Source of the DNA: Sipunculus nudus
Lineage: Eukaryota; Annelida; Sipuncula; Golfingiida; Sipunculidae
DNA length: 64,000 nt
Reading direction: 5' to 3'
Assembly (NCBI GenBank): GCA_026874595.1
Contig: CM049313.1
Location: forward strand, 40,514,659-40,578,658
Made by a program: the position numbers and the translations under genes. Positions 1 to 12,654 of the stretch are shown here, piece by piece. How positions within the stretch are numbered: the first letter of the stretch is position 1; each line of letters opens with the position of its first letter. A model generated the notes under the pieces. The model saw nothing but the letters and a program-made list of their open reading frames with translations. It was not told where the DNA came from and ran no database searches.

Positions 1-185
1 ATATTTGTCCTTTTTTTAATTAGCTTGCTGTTACTGGGTGCTAAACATTTATCAAAATGTTAAAATTTTATATGAAAGTATAAATTTTATTAACCAATGG
101 TTTTTTTTCACATTTTGCTAATTAATGACTGCTGTAGTATAATACCTTGACTACACAATTGGATTAAAAAAAAAGGATTACCTAC

Positions 186-448
186 CTGGATATCCATATG
201 TTCCGCCACCATACGATCTGATGAGTATCGTTGCTTTACATAATTAATCATTGCCTTATTGCTGTCATCATCACAACACTACAGTTGAACTTCTGCTGTA
301 GGTAACTGCTCGTCTCCCCCGTCCTGCAACCTATGTCAATCACATGATCACCGGCTCCTATACCTCGCACATGTTTGTCTATGATTCGTGTACAAATGTC
401 TTTTTGTGTGTCGTTGCCATTAACATAATCTTCTGGTGGTCGGTTCAT
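186..448 (-). pseudogene. Methyltransferase first exon, copy A (frameshifted)
   Basis: This is the first coding exon of a class I SAM-dependent methyltransferase, closest in pattern to the juvenile hormone acid methyltransferase family. The ATG at 448 opens MNRPPEDYVNGN, parallel to MQRPPADYVTGN in copy B. SAM-binding motif I reads VIDIGCRTGE, with Arg where copy B has Gly. After FNC a 1-base deletion relative to copy B throws the frame. The downstream part is still legible in the shifted frame (KAMINYVKQRY, then EHMDIQ) and ends at the same splice donor (ATCCAG, then GTAGGT) at 186. The next exon would lie left of the window. The frameshift and the loop substitution argue for a pseudogene; a sequencing error cannot be excluded for the indel. 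Confidence 0.75.
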
Positions 449-2540
449 ATTTTCCGTGGAACATATTATATTCCACCTTACAGCATAAGGAATCGACTGC
501 GTAATCAAAATGTGGAAAAAGAATGAATTTCAGGTTTTTATTTACTTTAATGTTATATTCGCAACGGAATTTTGACAAAAATAACGCAAGCACAGACGCG
601 CAGTATAGTAGTATTATACTAAGTATCACTTGCCAAGGTCTCTGCCAGGTAGGTCAAACCTTATGGTAAATGGCTGCACTACATACGTTAATAATGAGTC
701 AACATATCATGTGACCCCAAGGGCATCCTACCTGTCACTGTATGAATAATGTATATCAAATTACCATCGCCTGTATGTCTTTATACTTGTATAATATCAG
801 CAGGTGTCCGTTTAAAGAGAAGGTCAATACGAACCTGCCCTCAGTTATGTGGCAATGTTGTCATCCTAACAAAGATGGCCTCCTGAACCCTGATAAACCC
901 CAAGTCAATGCATAAACGTTGCTGCACGACACTTTAGGTTTAAAATATTGCAATAAACGTATAAACTGTAGAGTAGCAATTATGAAGATGATTATCGACG
1001 CCAAACCTTATACAAATTATATATCCTGGCTACATTATTCACTGAAGCAAGTTAAAGTCAGACATAGTCTACACTATCAGACATTACATACATTCATGCT
1101 GGAGGTCTTTAGCTTCATGAGGCTGCCATATGGAAATTCATTTTTGGATATTCTCCGTATGATCTGATCATTCAGGGCAGTGGCGTTGAGCTGTAAAATT
1201 ACTCATTTTATCCATTTCATTCCCAGTTATTCGTAGTTAATTTTCATTTTTAAGATATCTTTTTATTCCATTGCAATTAAATTATTGATTTATCCACAGT
1301 TTGAAACATTCTAACTCATTAGTTGAGGATAATAATAATAATAACAGCCCTGTGATTATATGAGATGTCATTCCAATAATTCTTTACTGAGGGAAAGAGC
1401 TCTCCATTTTTTCACTCTGCTGGGATATAAAACCGAGAACCCCCTCCTCCAGTCACCTCTGAGTGAATGAAGGCCTTCATGTGACGTGAACATATAAAAC
1501 ATATAAACTATGATAATTTGCAAGTTATAAACGCAGTTGCGCATGTTTACCATATAGATATCAACGTGTTACAAACGATTGAATGTTTGGACTTTCCAGT
1601 TAATATTCAAATTTATTGAAATGTAAATATTATAGCCGACCTCACGTGATCCCTACCTTCTAAAGTTTGACTATGTTATGCAAAGACATTTAAGAGAATT
1701 GAAGTTGGGGAAGAGAAAATCCTATTTTTTGTGGATTTTGCCTAAACAATGTCATAATAACAAGCAAAAATAATTGGCTAATTTTTATTTTGTAGTATTT
1801 TTAGAGATTTATTCATAGACTAATTATATTTTTCTGGTGCACATTTTATGTTAAACGAGAACTAAAATCTTATCTGTATTATACACTTCTGTGGGAAGGG
1901 GAAATATATATCCATATTCGTTTGATTTGGAGGAAATGTGCAAAGATAATAGTAAAGTACTATTGCCTATCGTTCTGGAAGCAATCCATAAACCCCACCT
2001 GGAGACAAATCAAAGCTGAAAAAGGAGATTTCGCTGGCGGTTAGAACAGGACTGTTTGTCATAATGGCACTTGTGCTTAAAGGTCTTTCTGAGCACAACT
2101 AGTACGTACCTTTATTTAGTGAAGAATACCTCGAGTGACCTGCACGGATTGAATATGCTATTATGTAATGTATTATCTGATGAATTCACAGGAATATCCT
2201 GCGTTTTATATGACTGCTCAGGGACGAAATATAGTTCAAAAGGATGTTTTATTTTCGTTTGATATAATAATAGATAGATATAATAGTTGGCCAGACAAAC
2301 TCTGAAAAGTCAGTGACCAGTGATATGAGGTATACATGATACAGGGGGATGCCATCGCGAAATTTGAATGTTAAGGTCATTTTAAAGGCCATCAAAGTCA
2401 CAAGGTATAAAATGTCGTTTCTTTCTTTGTTTGGTGTGATATAGGCCACTGTTTTTATTAAAGATATCCATAATATTAACATTTACTGTTTGTTGATTGC
2501 AAAAGAAAGTTTGGTTTGGCAAACCGGTAAACTTGTAATG
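449..2540. other. No gene recognised
   Basis: AT-rich sequence with only short, compositionally random open frames. No splice-framed exon, transposon terminus or RNA gene was recognised. Confidence 0.5.
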
Positions 2541-2550
2541 AATAAAAAAT

Positions 2551-2634
2551 GTAGACAATTTTCTACATAGGACTGTGGTTTCACTGAAAAATGTATACAA
2601 TGTTCTACATAGGACTGTGGTTTCACTGAATTAG
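2551..2634. repeat. 42-bp tandem duplication
   Basis: Two adjacent 42-bp units share TTCTACATAGGACTGTGGTT and differ mainly near their starts (GTAGACAATT versus GTATACAATG). A local tandem duplication with no evident function. Confidence 0.8.
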
Positions 2635-2639
2635 TAACC

Positions 2640-5575
2640 GTGTGTATGTACTGTACATATAGCCTGATCGTCTTGCCCGTGAGTTTGTGCGTTTGTAACT
2701 TTATAATTTTATCATGCATAGGCCACATTAGCAAGCTATTGTTTGCAACACGACTGTAGCCACCAGGGGGCGCTGGCGACTTTGACACGACCACGTTTTG
2801 TTTTGTTATAGATGTCAGTTTGTTCTGATTTATTAACATGTATTGACAATTTGACAGCAGTTTCTGAAACAATATTAAGTTGTTAAATACTTCCATGGCA
2901 GTGATTTAAACATTTTGTTTGTTCTTATTGTCACGAAGCAGATCAAATCTCAAATGATTGCATCCTGCAAATATTTCTTTTTGATAGTGTTATAACTGGT
3001 GTATAATCATTTTTATACTGTCTTTTTTATTAACTAGTTTTATTCATTTAAGAGCCTAAGAGAGAATTAGCATGTACATGCTACTTTGACGATTATAGTG
3101 TTAAGAATAGAATAATAATAAAATATCATGACATAATGTGTATCTATTATATTTTTGTTATTGAATATCTATGACTGATTAATCGATTGCATGCATGAAT
3201 GAAAGTCCCAGGTGTTTGAAACCATTTGAGTCATGTGGAAATATGATGATAGTAATAGTGACAAATAACAATAATAATTATTTGTTAGTAGACTATTATT
3301 GCTCTCTTGAGCTATTAATAGATAGTAGTTAATTTAAATATATCATCTTGCAGGTTTGGTTATTTGCTATCTAATATTTTTCTACCTCGAATAATAGTCG
3401 ACCTGTATGCTGATTATGTAAGATTTTGTGTTTTATTAGTTAAACAATCCTTATTTAAGCTTTTAAAATCTTGAGATGCAAACCTCGGTGATCTTACTTG
3501 TAGCTTTCATGACAGATCTAGAGATTATATACAGATTCTTAACACAGACATACATTTTTTTAATAGTCTACTTTTTATGTCATTTAATATTTGTTATTCT
3601 TCTCTTTAGCTGTTCAAATTCCATTAGAATCATTTAAGGTTAGGGCGAAAGGCCGTGCCAGATAAAAGGTGTTTTTTTCATACTCTACATGTTCATTTAT
3701 AATGACAATCAGGTCAGGTGAGGTACATTATAATCACTAACATGAAAGGCTAGGGCCCTACAGTTGCTTTTATCATTTAAATCCTTTTGAAAGCAATTTT
3801 GATGTGCCATAATAAGGAAATAAACAAGGATACATAATTAGTCGTCTTGACAGACATATAGGAGAAGATAGATTTGGGCACCTGTGTCCTGATTGTCCTT
3901 ATTCTAGACGGTGAAAGGTTGGCATGGTGTGATGGAGCGTATAATTTGGGGTTACAGGATAAGTACTACATTTATAATCTGCCGTTTAAACTAGTCACCA
4001 AAAAAATTATATAGTCATATACGGTATAAACATGCTGCCTGCTAAGCTGTTTCAGTGTTTTTTTCTGCAACCAAGAGATATAACTTTTTTGTACAGCATA
4101 ATGTGTGACCTATTGTTCAACAATATGGTGCACGTCCATCAGGGATGCGTAACCGTGATGTACACCGGAATGTAAACTTTGATGTTTAAAAAGTTTATTT
4201 AATATGTAGTGTTCTACTTTGAAATTCAACAAAATTAAAGCTTTGTTACCATTCCTATTTTTTTTCCTTTGATCTAAAATAGCCTTGAGAAAGTTATTTG
4301 GACGTGTCTCTAAGTTTCCATTACCACAAAAGTGTCTATAAAATGAAGGGCACTCTTCAAAGCGGTATACAGGAGATTAAGACCCGAATCACAATAGAAG
4401 ACATTAATAAATACCCCAGGTAATTTTACAGATTTTATATGATTTCAATGTGTTTGTTGTCGAACTTCATAATTACATAAAGGCTATCCATTACAAAAGT
4501 CGGAAATTAATGTGTATTAGTTTATTAATTCTACAAGTACAGCTCTTAATCATTTACAGTGATAGATAATTCTGATAAAGTATAATAATAATATAAAGTA
4601 TTTATATGGCAACAATTCTCAGATGGTCGGACTCGCAGCGCAGTTTCACAAACACAAACTTTCCCACATACAATTTCATGGAAATCTACTCCCTGTGCCC
4701 GACCCAAGAAAAAAAATATGCATATTAATTACCAAAAGCTTGCCGAAAGAGACAAGTTTTAAAATTAGTTTTAAATGATACAAAATTGGAAATTTTCTAA
4801 GTTTAATTGGAAGTATATTCAAAACTTTTTGGGCTATGAAACGGAACGGACTTTAATATTACACCTTGGTACTTTAAGAAGATTATTGCCAGTTAATGTA
4901 TGTATTTTCTAATACATATAGGTTCATTAGTATAATATAAAGGCTACAACACACTGACATCAAGCGTCAAATCTGTTAAAAAATTCCTTCACTTTATTTA
5001 ACTATATATCTTCAGCAATCTACAGATCTGGCAGGCACACCCTACAAGATGCCTGCTAATAATATGCATTGGAAAGAATACAAAAGTTGCATTAGGAATA
5101 TCGAGGTATTTCCCTCTACCACAAATTCCTTTAAAAAAGTTTAATCAGTAAATAAATGTATAATACATATTAAACAAGGAAGTTCGAGGTGTCCGCTGTA
5201 CCCCGCACTTAATTTAAAGGAACAAATTTTTAAACCATCCATGGATTATAGATCTTTTATATCTATAGTTATTTAAACATCTTTTAACAAATAAATAAAA
5301 GGAAATTTAACACTAACCTTGGGGAGAGCTTCTATTAAAATGGTGTGCATGTAACCATCAAAAGATAATTAAAAAGCCTGCTCAACCATATATAATTTTA
5401 AAATATAAAAATTGGTTTCCTCCAGTTCTGACTGCAGGCATGGTAGCATATATCGTGTCCCTGTCTCATCATCGTACCGTCCTATATTTGTTGTGTCAAA
5501 TTCCTTTACGTTAAGCATGAACTGATACATGGATTCATTTTGTGTTATAACTTTAAATATGGAATGTCCATCCAG
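2640..5575. other. No gene recognised
   Basis: AT-rich non-coding sequence. I see no convincing exon, RNA gene or mobile-element end here. Confidence 0.5.
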
Positions 5576-5579
5576 GAGA

Positions 5580-5777
5580 AGCCGATCCAGAGGAGGGTCC
5601 AGGGGTTCGGTAACACCCCCCCTACCGTTCAGCTGCTGCAACCTTTCTTAAGGGGTTCAGACCAATATTTGCTGCGTTGATCCCCTTTCTACCGACCTGT
5701 GGACCGTTTTTAGGTCTTATCATTAGTCCTTCCGAGTTTGTCCCTCCTTTTCGTGAGTCCTGGATCCGCCCCTGCTC
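5580..5777. mobile_element. MITE-like fragment with GGATCC-type terminal inverted repeats
   Basis: A GC-rich island in AT-rich DNA. It begins near GCCGATCCAGAGG and ends in GTCCTGGATCCGCCCCTG. Its reverse complement starts CAGGGGCGGATCCAGGAC, a terminus common to small hAT-like non-autonomous elements. A related element lies at 51369-51558, and the same end (AATCCGCCCCTG) occurs near 61970. No transposase is present. Assignment to hAT is by terminus resemblance only. Confidence 0.4.
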
Positions 5778-5779
5778 TG

Positions 5780-7380
5780 ATACCCACAACCCGCTCCGAA
5801 AACAACATTATTATATATAAATATCCGCTATACATGGAACATTTATCCTTTTTTTCAAAAGCGGCCATGTTTTAGTCTGTATTATTTAAAGGGTATTAAA
5901 GACACTTTGGGGGACACACAAGAAGTAACATTTCACTCTGTTTCGATATGTCTTGATTCAGAGTAGAAAAAAAAATTCTGTGTAAACAAAACACACAAGT
6001 GCACTTCTCTACATCTACTTGTTGCCTCTTTGTAACGTTAATGAGAAATATCTCTGTTATTTAATTTAATTTACAATCTTCCAGCGACTGGCAATCGAAA
6101 TAGTTCATTGCCTTGTTCAGATTATGATAACATATACCAAGAATTCAAAAACACAGGATACCATACATTGTAAATATTAAAAGTCTAATATGTTATTCCT
6201 TCATTCTAGTCTTTCGCGGTTGCATATATGTTCCTTACCATATAAAGTCATTAACCACAATATAAAGTGTAATATTAAGAACTACATGAAAATCTGGTTC
6301 TCTGTTACTTTGTTAAGTAAACTGGATGGCACGGAAGAGCAATTGTGTCATTTCCATACAGTGTTTCAGTTTCAGTATAGTGATCATGAGGGAATATATG
6401 TATATATATATGTGTGTGTGTGTGTGTGATTACAAATTTTTACACAGATAACAAGGCAAAAACACAGGTTAAAAAGCAATTAATCAATCAAAACCACATC
6501 TTTCGACAGCGATATACTATTACAAATATAGTTCTACTATATATCACCGGTAGGTCCGTTTACCATTCCTGTCTCCTCCAAAATGCTCATCATGTCCACC
6601 AGCAGGTCGTCCCTCTCTGGTTCAGTAACCATTCCTTTCACGGACGCCCTGGGCAAGGGGGAATATTAACCTTAAATGAGTAGCTCTACTGATTATGTAT
6701 CATCCAGTTATATTTGCATTTGTATGAGGCGTCTCAGTGCAAATTGAAGTTACTCCTTTTACTAGTTGTAGGGCTTCTATGAAAATTTGTATCTACGTTT
6801 ACTTAAAAGGAGACCGTATTTACCTGTTGCAATTCTTATTGCACACAAGGGTGTTGTTATTGCACATAGTATCACACAGTAGGTTACGTAAACTGCGTCG
6901 TTGAAGCTCTATTAGCGGATAAAATGCATTCAAAATCCACTGGGTATCTCTATATGTATGCAAGCGTTGTTATCTGGTAATGTGTATCGTCAAAACCCTG
7001 TCTGGACATTATAAATCTTAAGGTGTTCTTCTCTGTATGCCAATACATTCAGATGCAACACATGCAAGGGGCCACTGCACTCTCATGTTCCCAACTCCTA
7101 TAGTCAAATAGCAAGAGACGAGGGATATATGTTACAGGAAATGGGAACAAAAGTATTTATGTCGTGATCTGTGTAAAGAATTAAAAACTCTTTTTGATTA
7201 AGATTGGTTCACATGTACTTTGACGGAAAGTTACGTCATTACGCTTAATGTGAATCTTAAGGTAAAGAAGATACATAGTTTTAGGATTGTCGATCATGTA
7301 GGAGATACTTTTAGAAGTGACCTGTCGTAACACGCAGATATATATATGTGTGTTATGTAAGATGGTTACCTAAAATTTGA
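5780..7380. other. No gene recognised
   Basis: AT-rich non-coding sequence; the only structure noted is the TA/TG microsatellite near 6.4 kb. Confidence 0.5.
6393..6428. repeat. (TA)n/(TG)n microsatellite
   Basis: Alternating TA then TG dinucleotides; the open frames crossing it are artefacts of the repeat. Confidence 0.85.
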
Positions 7381-7382
7381 TT

Positions 7383-7634
7383 CGATAGTTCCATCGAGGA
7401 TTCTGCATGATTCCTGATTCCTTCTCCATGATTCCTGGGATTCTGAGAATAATTTACAGGGCTCTGGATATATTGGATATATCTGGATATATGTAAGGCT
7501 ATTCTTCCTTTTCATTTAAGCAGCCAGTAAATGTTACACAGACCAGTGTCAATGTCACGCACCAAGTTGAGAACGAAAAATGACGTAGTCATTGAAATCT
7601 TAGAGATTGATACGCGGTCCCCTTTTACTTTGTA
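7383..7634 (-). pseudogene. Orphan methyltransferase second-exon relic
   Basis: On the minus strand this is alignable by eye to the second methyltransferase exon at 12069-12273. It reads MTTSFFVLNLVRDIDTGL, then NIYWLLK and a stop, then KGRIAL, against copy B TSFFVLHWVRNIEAAL and IKWLLKP. Further on, QNPRW matches copy B ENPRW in another frame. A stop after LLK and at least one frameshift make it non-functional. No matching first exon lies to its right before copy B, so it is a detached remnant of a further gene copy. Boundaries are approximate. Confidence 0.55.
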
Positions 7635-8121
7635 TTCAGTTTTATCTTTTCATAACATACAGCTTATCTTTTACCCTGTCTATAATGATTATGATCGTAA
7701 AGCTCATTAGCAGATATTGAAATTTACATTTTGTCAGTAATTACATTTACATTAAGTAAGTAATTATGAAAGACTTCAGCATATCTTTCGCTTTCCTTGC
7801 TTATTTCAGCCTATTTTTACTGTTAGAGACACTCTGAGTTGCAGTTCTTTCTTTTTTTGATGACGTCCCCTTTTCTGATGGGGCTTTAAATATCCAGCTT
7901 GTGTTACCATTAGCTCTCAGTAGGTGCCTTTTTCTTTGACACTTAGTTCTGGGCTTTAAGAATGGAAATTGGAATTTGGAACACGGAAAAATGGTCACAG
8001 AATGTTTAGGCTCCAAACGCTGATGTGACATGAAGTTCAGGTACGGGTCTGTATATGTTGTTTTCCTGTAGACACTTGTTTTTTAGTGGCGTCAATTTTT
8101 TTCCAGGGTGGGAGATGATTT

Positions 8122-8122
<1 letters not shown>

Positions 8123-8177
<55 letters not shown>

Positions 8178-8189
8178 CATATATATATA
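8123..8189. repeat. (TA)n microsatellite
   Basis: About 25 perfect TA units followed by imperfect TA-rich sequence. It generates spurious open frames rich in Ile and Tyr on both strands. Confidence 0.9.
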
Positions 8190-8646
8190 AACACAAACAT
8201 ATATATACCTTTTTCAGCGTCTCTGATGGACATATTTAACTGTATATATATGATTATAATATATATATATATAAATAAATACTTAATCATTTTTTATTTA
8301 ATTATAATGTTTTAGAAAATATGTTATTTTGTGGATTCTAAGCAAGGTTTAGACATAACATTTCCAGTAAATAGATCCAAAGTCTTTAATTCTGTTTATT
8401 AATATATTTCATTTGCAACATTATAATATTATTCTCTGAAATGTGGGGGGATGATTACATTGACCACCCCCTCCCCCTTGCCAAAAAAATGGGAGGTATA
8501 TATACCCCCCCCCCATCCCCCTATATTGACGCCCCTGCTTGTTTTGATAGTTTCGTCTTCCTGAAGGTAGATAAGAGTATCCAGAAATGTCAATTTACCA
8601 TCTTCCTCCGACTCTCTTGTTAACAGGAAGTCGGTATTTCTGCTGC

Positions 8647-8850
8647 TTAATTGTCAGTAAATTGTTCCATATCGTACCAACGGAGATCTGGGACCGTACC
8701 ATCTGCATACCGCAGTCAGATCTTGATAGGTGATGTCATCGAGCCGATGGCTTCCTGCTCTAATACTTCCATGTACATGTTGGCAATGATAGGTGATACT
8801 GTACATACCCTGATCCGCTGACAAACACTAAAGGCTTCTGACGAAGACCG
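8647..8850 (-). pseudogene. Penelope-like element reverse transcriptase fragment
   Basis: The minus strand encodes VSPIIANMYMEVLEQEAIGS, then a stop where Trp is expected, then LRYADGT. The pairing of SPIIANMYME with a following RYxDxT block about 15-20 residues later is characteristic of Penelope-like reverse transcriptases, where the second block usually reads RYVDDT. Here the catalytic pair is degenerate (ADG). The fragment is short, without the rest of the polymerase or a GIY-YIG domain, so it is a dead relic. A separate Penelope-like fragment carrying the other end of such an element lies at 47711-48261. Confidence 0.55.
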
Positions 8851-9063
8851 GAGCACGTAGTCGAAACTACAGATACACAAATGTACAAACCAGAGTTCCG
8901 AGGTATTACTACCTTTATGGAATTTCCAGGGACATGTTTCAGCATACATAGTTTGACAAACATTAACGTTATGCCCTTGATGGCAAATCTGATATAAAAC
9001 CTTTCGTTGAGAGGTTGTCATTTATTTTAGGTCAGTATCAGTATTGGAAATTATAATAATAAT

Positions 9064-10151
9064 AATTGTATCCGCCAAAATAAGTTCTGCGGATACTCTG
9101 CTTTTGACCGGGTTCCGCCGCCTCATACGTTTCCGGAGAACTTCTATGAGACCCTTGGACCGTTTTTTTTCCGAAGCATAGCATAGTTATTTGTTCACAT
9201 GTGGAGTTGTGTCTAACAAATGTGGGTGGGGCCACCTGCAGTCCTTATTGTGCAGTTTGAATGTGGGTGTCTTTTTTATTTACAGCCCATACCTCAGGAA
9301 TGGTCCAATGTATGAAGCTCAAATTTGGCATGTCCACAGATCTTGGATCTCTCCGTCTCAAAGATGTCGAGACTAGTGTCGCCACCTGCGTTAATTTTCG
9401 CGTGGCATCCATCCATGCGTTTGCCATCTGTTCGTCTTAGCGATCTGTTCAACGTATTGGGCTTAAATTGTGCTTGTGCATAGATCCTGTATACCTTCAT
9501 CACGTATTCAAGATTGGTGACGCCATCTGCAATTGTTTTTGTGTGGCGTGAATATTGCTCATATCTCAGGAGTGGTTCATTGTATTGGTCTGAAATTTGG
9601 CATGTACATCCATCTTGGAGAGTTTTCTCATCAACCAGACAGGTGGCGCCACCTACCCTACCGTTTACATAGTATAAATAAATGCCCTTTTCTAGGGAGA
9701 GATTTGCTCTTTTGTCCTGAAACTGTGTATGTCCTCAATCTTGTATTCAAGGCTGGTGGCGCCATCTGCAGTTGTTTTTTTGGTGGCATCCACCCATCGA
9801 TTTGCTTTGGGGAAAAATGGCTCATATCGGAGAAGTGGGTGGATGTATCAGCCTGATTTTTTGGCATGTTTATCCGTCTTTGATAGCTTTTATGTAGACC
9901 AGACCGGTGACGCCACCGGTGACTTTTTTATAGAATACATTGATGTACTTTTCGCAGTAGTGGATTGGTGTCTCGGCCTGAAATCTTGCATGGTGTATCC
10001 ATCTGTAAATCTGTTTGAATTCGGTGATAATTGCATATATATAAGGGGTTTAATGGGCATAACTGGTGCAACAAATAATCCATGCCTTTCTTTACCCATG
10101 CCTCTGTGATATGGCGGATCCCCGTATTCGCTTGTCGACTACCTGTATTCT
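9064..10151. mobile_element. Interspersed element with GTATCCGCC/GGCGGAT inverted ends, copy 1
   Basis: The left end reads ATTGTATCCGCCAAAA and the right end contains ATGGCGGATCCCCGTATTCG followed by CTTGTCGACTACCTGTATTC. A second copy at 54691-56636 shares both ends, so this is a dispersed family. The interior holds five degenerate modules 110-150 bp apart, each with a box like GTGGCGCCACCTGC followed by text such as GGCATCCATCC. Long open frames within it (for example 9533-9856) arise from this modular repeat and match no family I know. Class unknown; inverted ends suggest a DNA element. Confidence 0.6.
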
Positions 10152-12068
10152 TATTATTATTATAATGGCAAAAATAATAATTTATCTTTTATGGAGCCCT
10201 GTTAATCCGATCCTTACCTGCTGCGTGATTATTTTTTTTCTTACAGTAAAAATCTCGACAGGGATCTTCACATCTGATGCCAGGAGTTTATATAACATAA
10301 ACACAGTATATCCCCCGGAGAGACTACTCTGACAGACCGGCTAGTGAAACAGAAGAGTCAGTTGAAGTGGATCAATACGACTGGTATATTTTGTTATATC
10401 TGGTGCGCTTAAAAGGGATTAGAGCTCCGAAGATAAAGAGCTGATAAGATCTATTTTTAAGCTGCCTGTGTGTGTGTGTGTGTGTGTGTGTGGGAAGGGA
10501 GGAGGCTCCTAGGTGATGATGAATTTATTTAATTATCTAAAATTTGTGTAAAAATTATTATGGATGGACTGTCTTAGATCCCCTTGTTTTATTTCTTCAC
10601 GCCCGTGTGATCTAAATTGAAATACAGATGGATTTCTTTAAATAACGTAATGTTTGATAAGTTCAAGTCACCTTAATAAAACATTTAAAAGGTATTTTTT
10701 GTGAATTGTATATCCTAGGATATCAGAATGATTGAAAGCTTGCATTCATTATTGGTACAAAGACGCTTAGGTAACATGTCTCTCAAGGCGTTCCTCTGTG
10801 TCAGCCAAGGTACGCTCTTATAGTGCGAGGGATCAACTGTCGTCGCCAAAGGCCAAGGGGCGCTCATGTTTTCCAGGGCCTTCAGAAAACATAAAAAATA
10901 GAATTATTACCTAACGGAACTAAGTAACTAAAAAGTAGCTTTTGTTTGCTCGTAATCAATTTTGCATTTTGATTCGAGAAAGAAAACAGGCTACTTAACT
11001 TGCTTAACTGAATACTCTATCCCTTATATAATTCTATCTAAGACTGATGATGCCCGGTGAAATTTTGATATATTTAAATGAATTAAATAATTAAATATGA
11101 GATGTGTGAATTGAAGTTCGGATATCACCCTTATAAGCGAATTTTTAATACAAATATATCCTTGTTTATATTCAACATGAATTGGAATTATATTTTGTTT
11201 CACTGCACTTAAAATATTGAGATGCAGCTTAATATTCTACTTAATCAGTAGCCAATGAAACATTACTCGCAGGCTTTTTAAATTAATCAGATTTGGCCCG
11301 GAAGTCATGATGCCAGTCATAACTGAACAGCTTTTCATTTGGTCGTATCATATATTCTGGCTGGGTGCAAGAATTTCAAATAACATATATCTGAATATAT
11401 ACTTAAATACGGGGTCTGGTGATACAAAATACATCCTCTTTCCCGTAGCAACAGGTTTCATTAGAAAAGCCACAATCAGGTTCGATGCACAATCAACATG
11501 GAGCTATCCGTGAGTGGTTTAAATCGAGGGGGGGTGGGGGGTGGGGTGGAGGTTCATGTTTTTATGTGCTTTATAAATGGTTGCATGTATCTTCTTATAT
11601 AAATGCAAAAATGTGCCTCCTTTCGAGCAGATCTGTCGTTATAATAATATAGATTTGTATATCGGACAATTTATTCTTCGTCGGCCGTACAGTGGGTAAA
11701 TTTGCTCTGGCTTTTAAGACCACGATCGCCACCGTTTTCGGGATGATACGTCTGATGGTGATATTTTGGCGATTTTTTTATTTAAAAAAATGCCTTTTTA
11801 ATCAATTACCTTTTAATTGCAAGGTGACTTTTTTCAAATTAAAATTGTGAAAATAATTATTTGACAGACAGGCAGAAAAACATGATAGAGTAATTTCAGA
11901 TATAGTGATCACATCTATATAACACAGAATCAATCCAAAACCTATACAGAGTTATAGTGGAGACGTTAGGGTACCAGACTGCTGCTAAAACATCAATCGA
12001 AATGCTTTACAAGTACTCATTAGAATATAATTGATAAACAAATGAAATAAAGACAAAAGAAGAATTAC
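10152..12068. other. No gene recognised; (TG)n at 10467-10492
   Basis: Mostly AT-rich sequence with a perfect TG microsatellite. Later exons of methyltransferase copy B would be expected here (it runs leftward), but none was recognised. Confidence 0.45.
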
Positions 12069-12273
12069 CTTCAGATTAACCCATTCTTTCCACCGAGGAT
12101 TTTCCATGATTCTCTTTGTCATGGCAGATAGGTGTTTAGGCGGCTCAGGGTTTAAGGAGCCACTTGATGTTTTCAAGAGCTGCTTCAATGTTGCGAACCC
12201 AGTGAAGTACGAAAAAAGACGTAGCCAGAGAAAAGAATGACTTGTATCCAGTCTTATTTTGTACGCTTCGATG
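12069..12273 (-). pseudogene. Methyltransferase second exon, copy B (frame disrupted)
   Basis: This exon follows 12655-12918 across a 381-bp intron; both sides are phase 0, so the join is in frame. The acceptor is TCTTTTTTCAG at 12274 and the donor is AATCTGAAG, then GTAATT, at 12069. The first part reads YKSFFSLATSFFVLHWVR, then IKWLLKP, matching the post-motif III region of JHAMT-like methyltransferases, where LLKPGG is usual. A stop follows LLKP directly. The remainder (AMTKRIMENPRWKEWVNLK) continues in a different frame, so the Gly-Gly segment has been lost with a frameshift. Either the gene is dead or the assembly has an indel here. Confidence 0.6.
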
Positions 12274-12654
12274 CTGAAAAAAGAAGACAGACTGAATGAG
12301 GTTTCATGTAGTCAAAAAGATAGTTCACGAATTATTTTTTGTGTTAACTGATTGAAACTGTTATTGGCGAAAAGATAATAAATTGTATACACACATTAGC
12401 AAAACGGAAATACAGATGTAAAAAGTGTATTTTGTTATAAATCCCTATTTTATGAAATCCACCCCACAATATTCAGATTATTTAATGGCTATTCATTAAT
12501 CAGCCACCATATTGTTAGAGGTGTATTGTATTTCACAATGAAATAACATTAATAAGCAGTGATATCGGTTAAGTCTCACGAGTGAACGTAAGAAACTAAA
12601 GTAAGATGTAATGTATATTCATATCTTAAAAGTTATAATTAATAAGTAACCAAC

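Noticed and set aside
2483-2896. 137-codon minus-strand frame
   Set aside because: It contains a translated 42-bp tandem duplication and has no recognisable domain or splice context.
8006-8315. Open frames on both strands across a TA repeat, rich in Ile and Tyr
   Set aside because: They are translations of the (TA)n microsatellite.
8440-8540. C/G-rich segment ending GACGCCCCTG, like the MITE termini
   Set aside because: The match is about ten bases and the opposite terminus was not found.
9533-10109. Long plus-strand frames of 107 and 126 codons
   Set aside because: They lie within the modular repeat of the GTATCCGCC-ended element, overlap each other in different frames and match no protein family.
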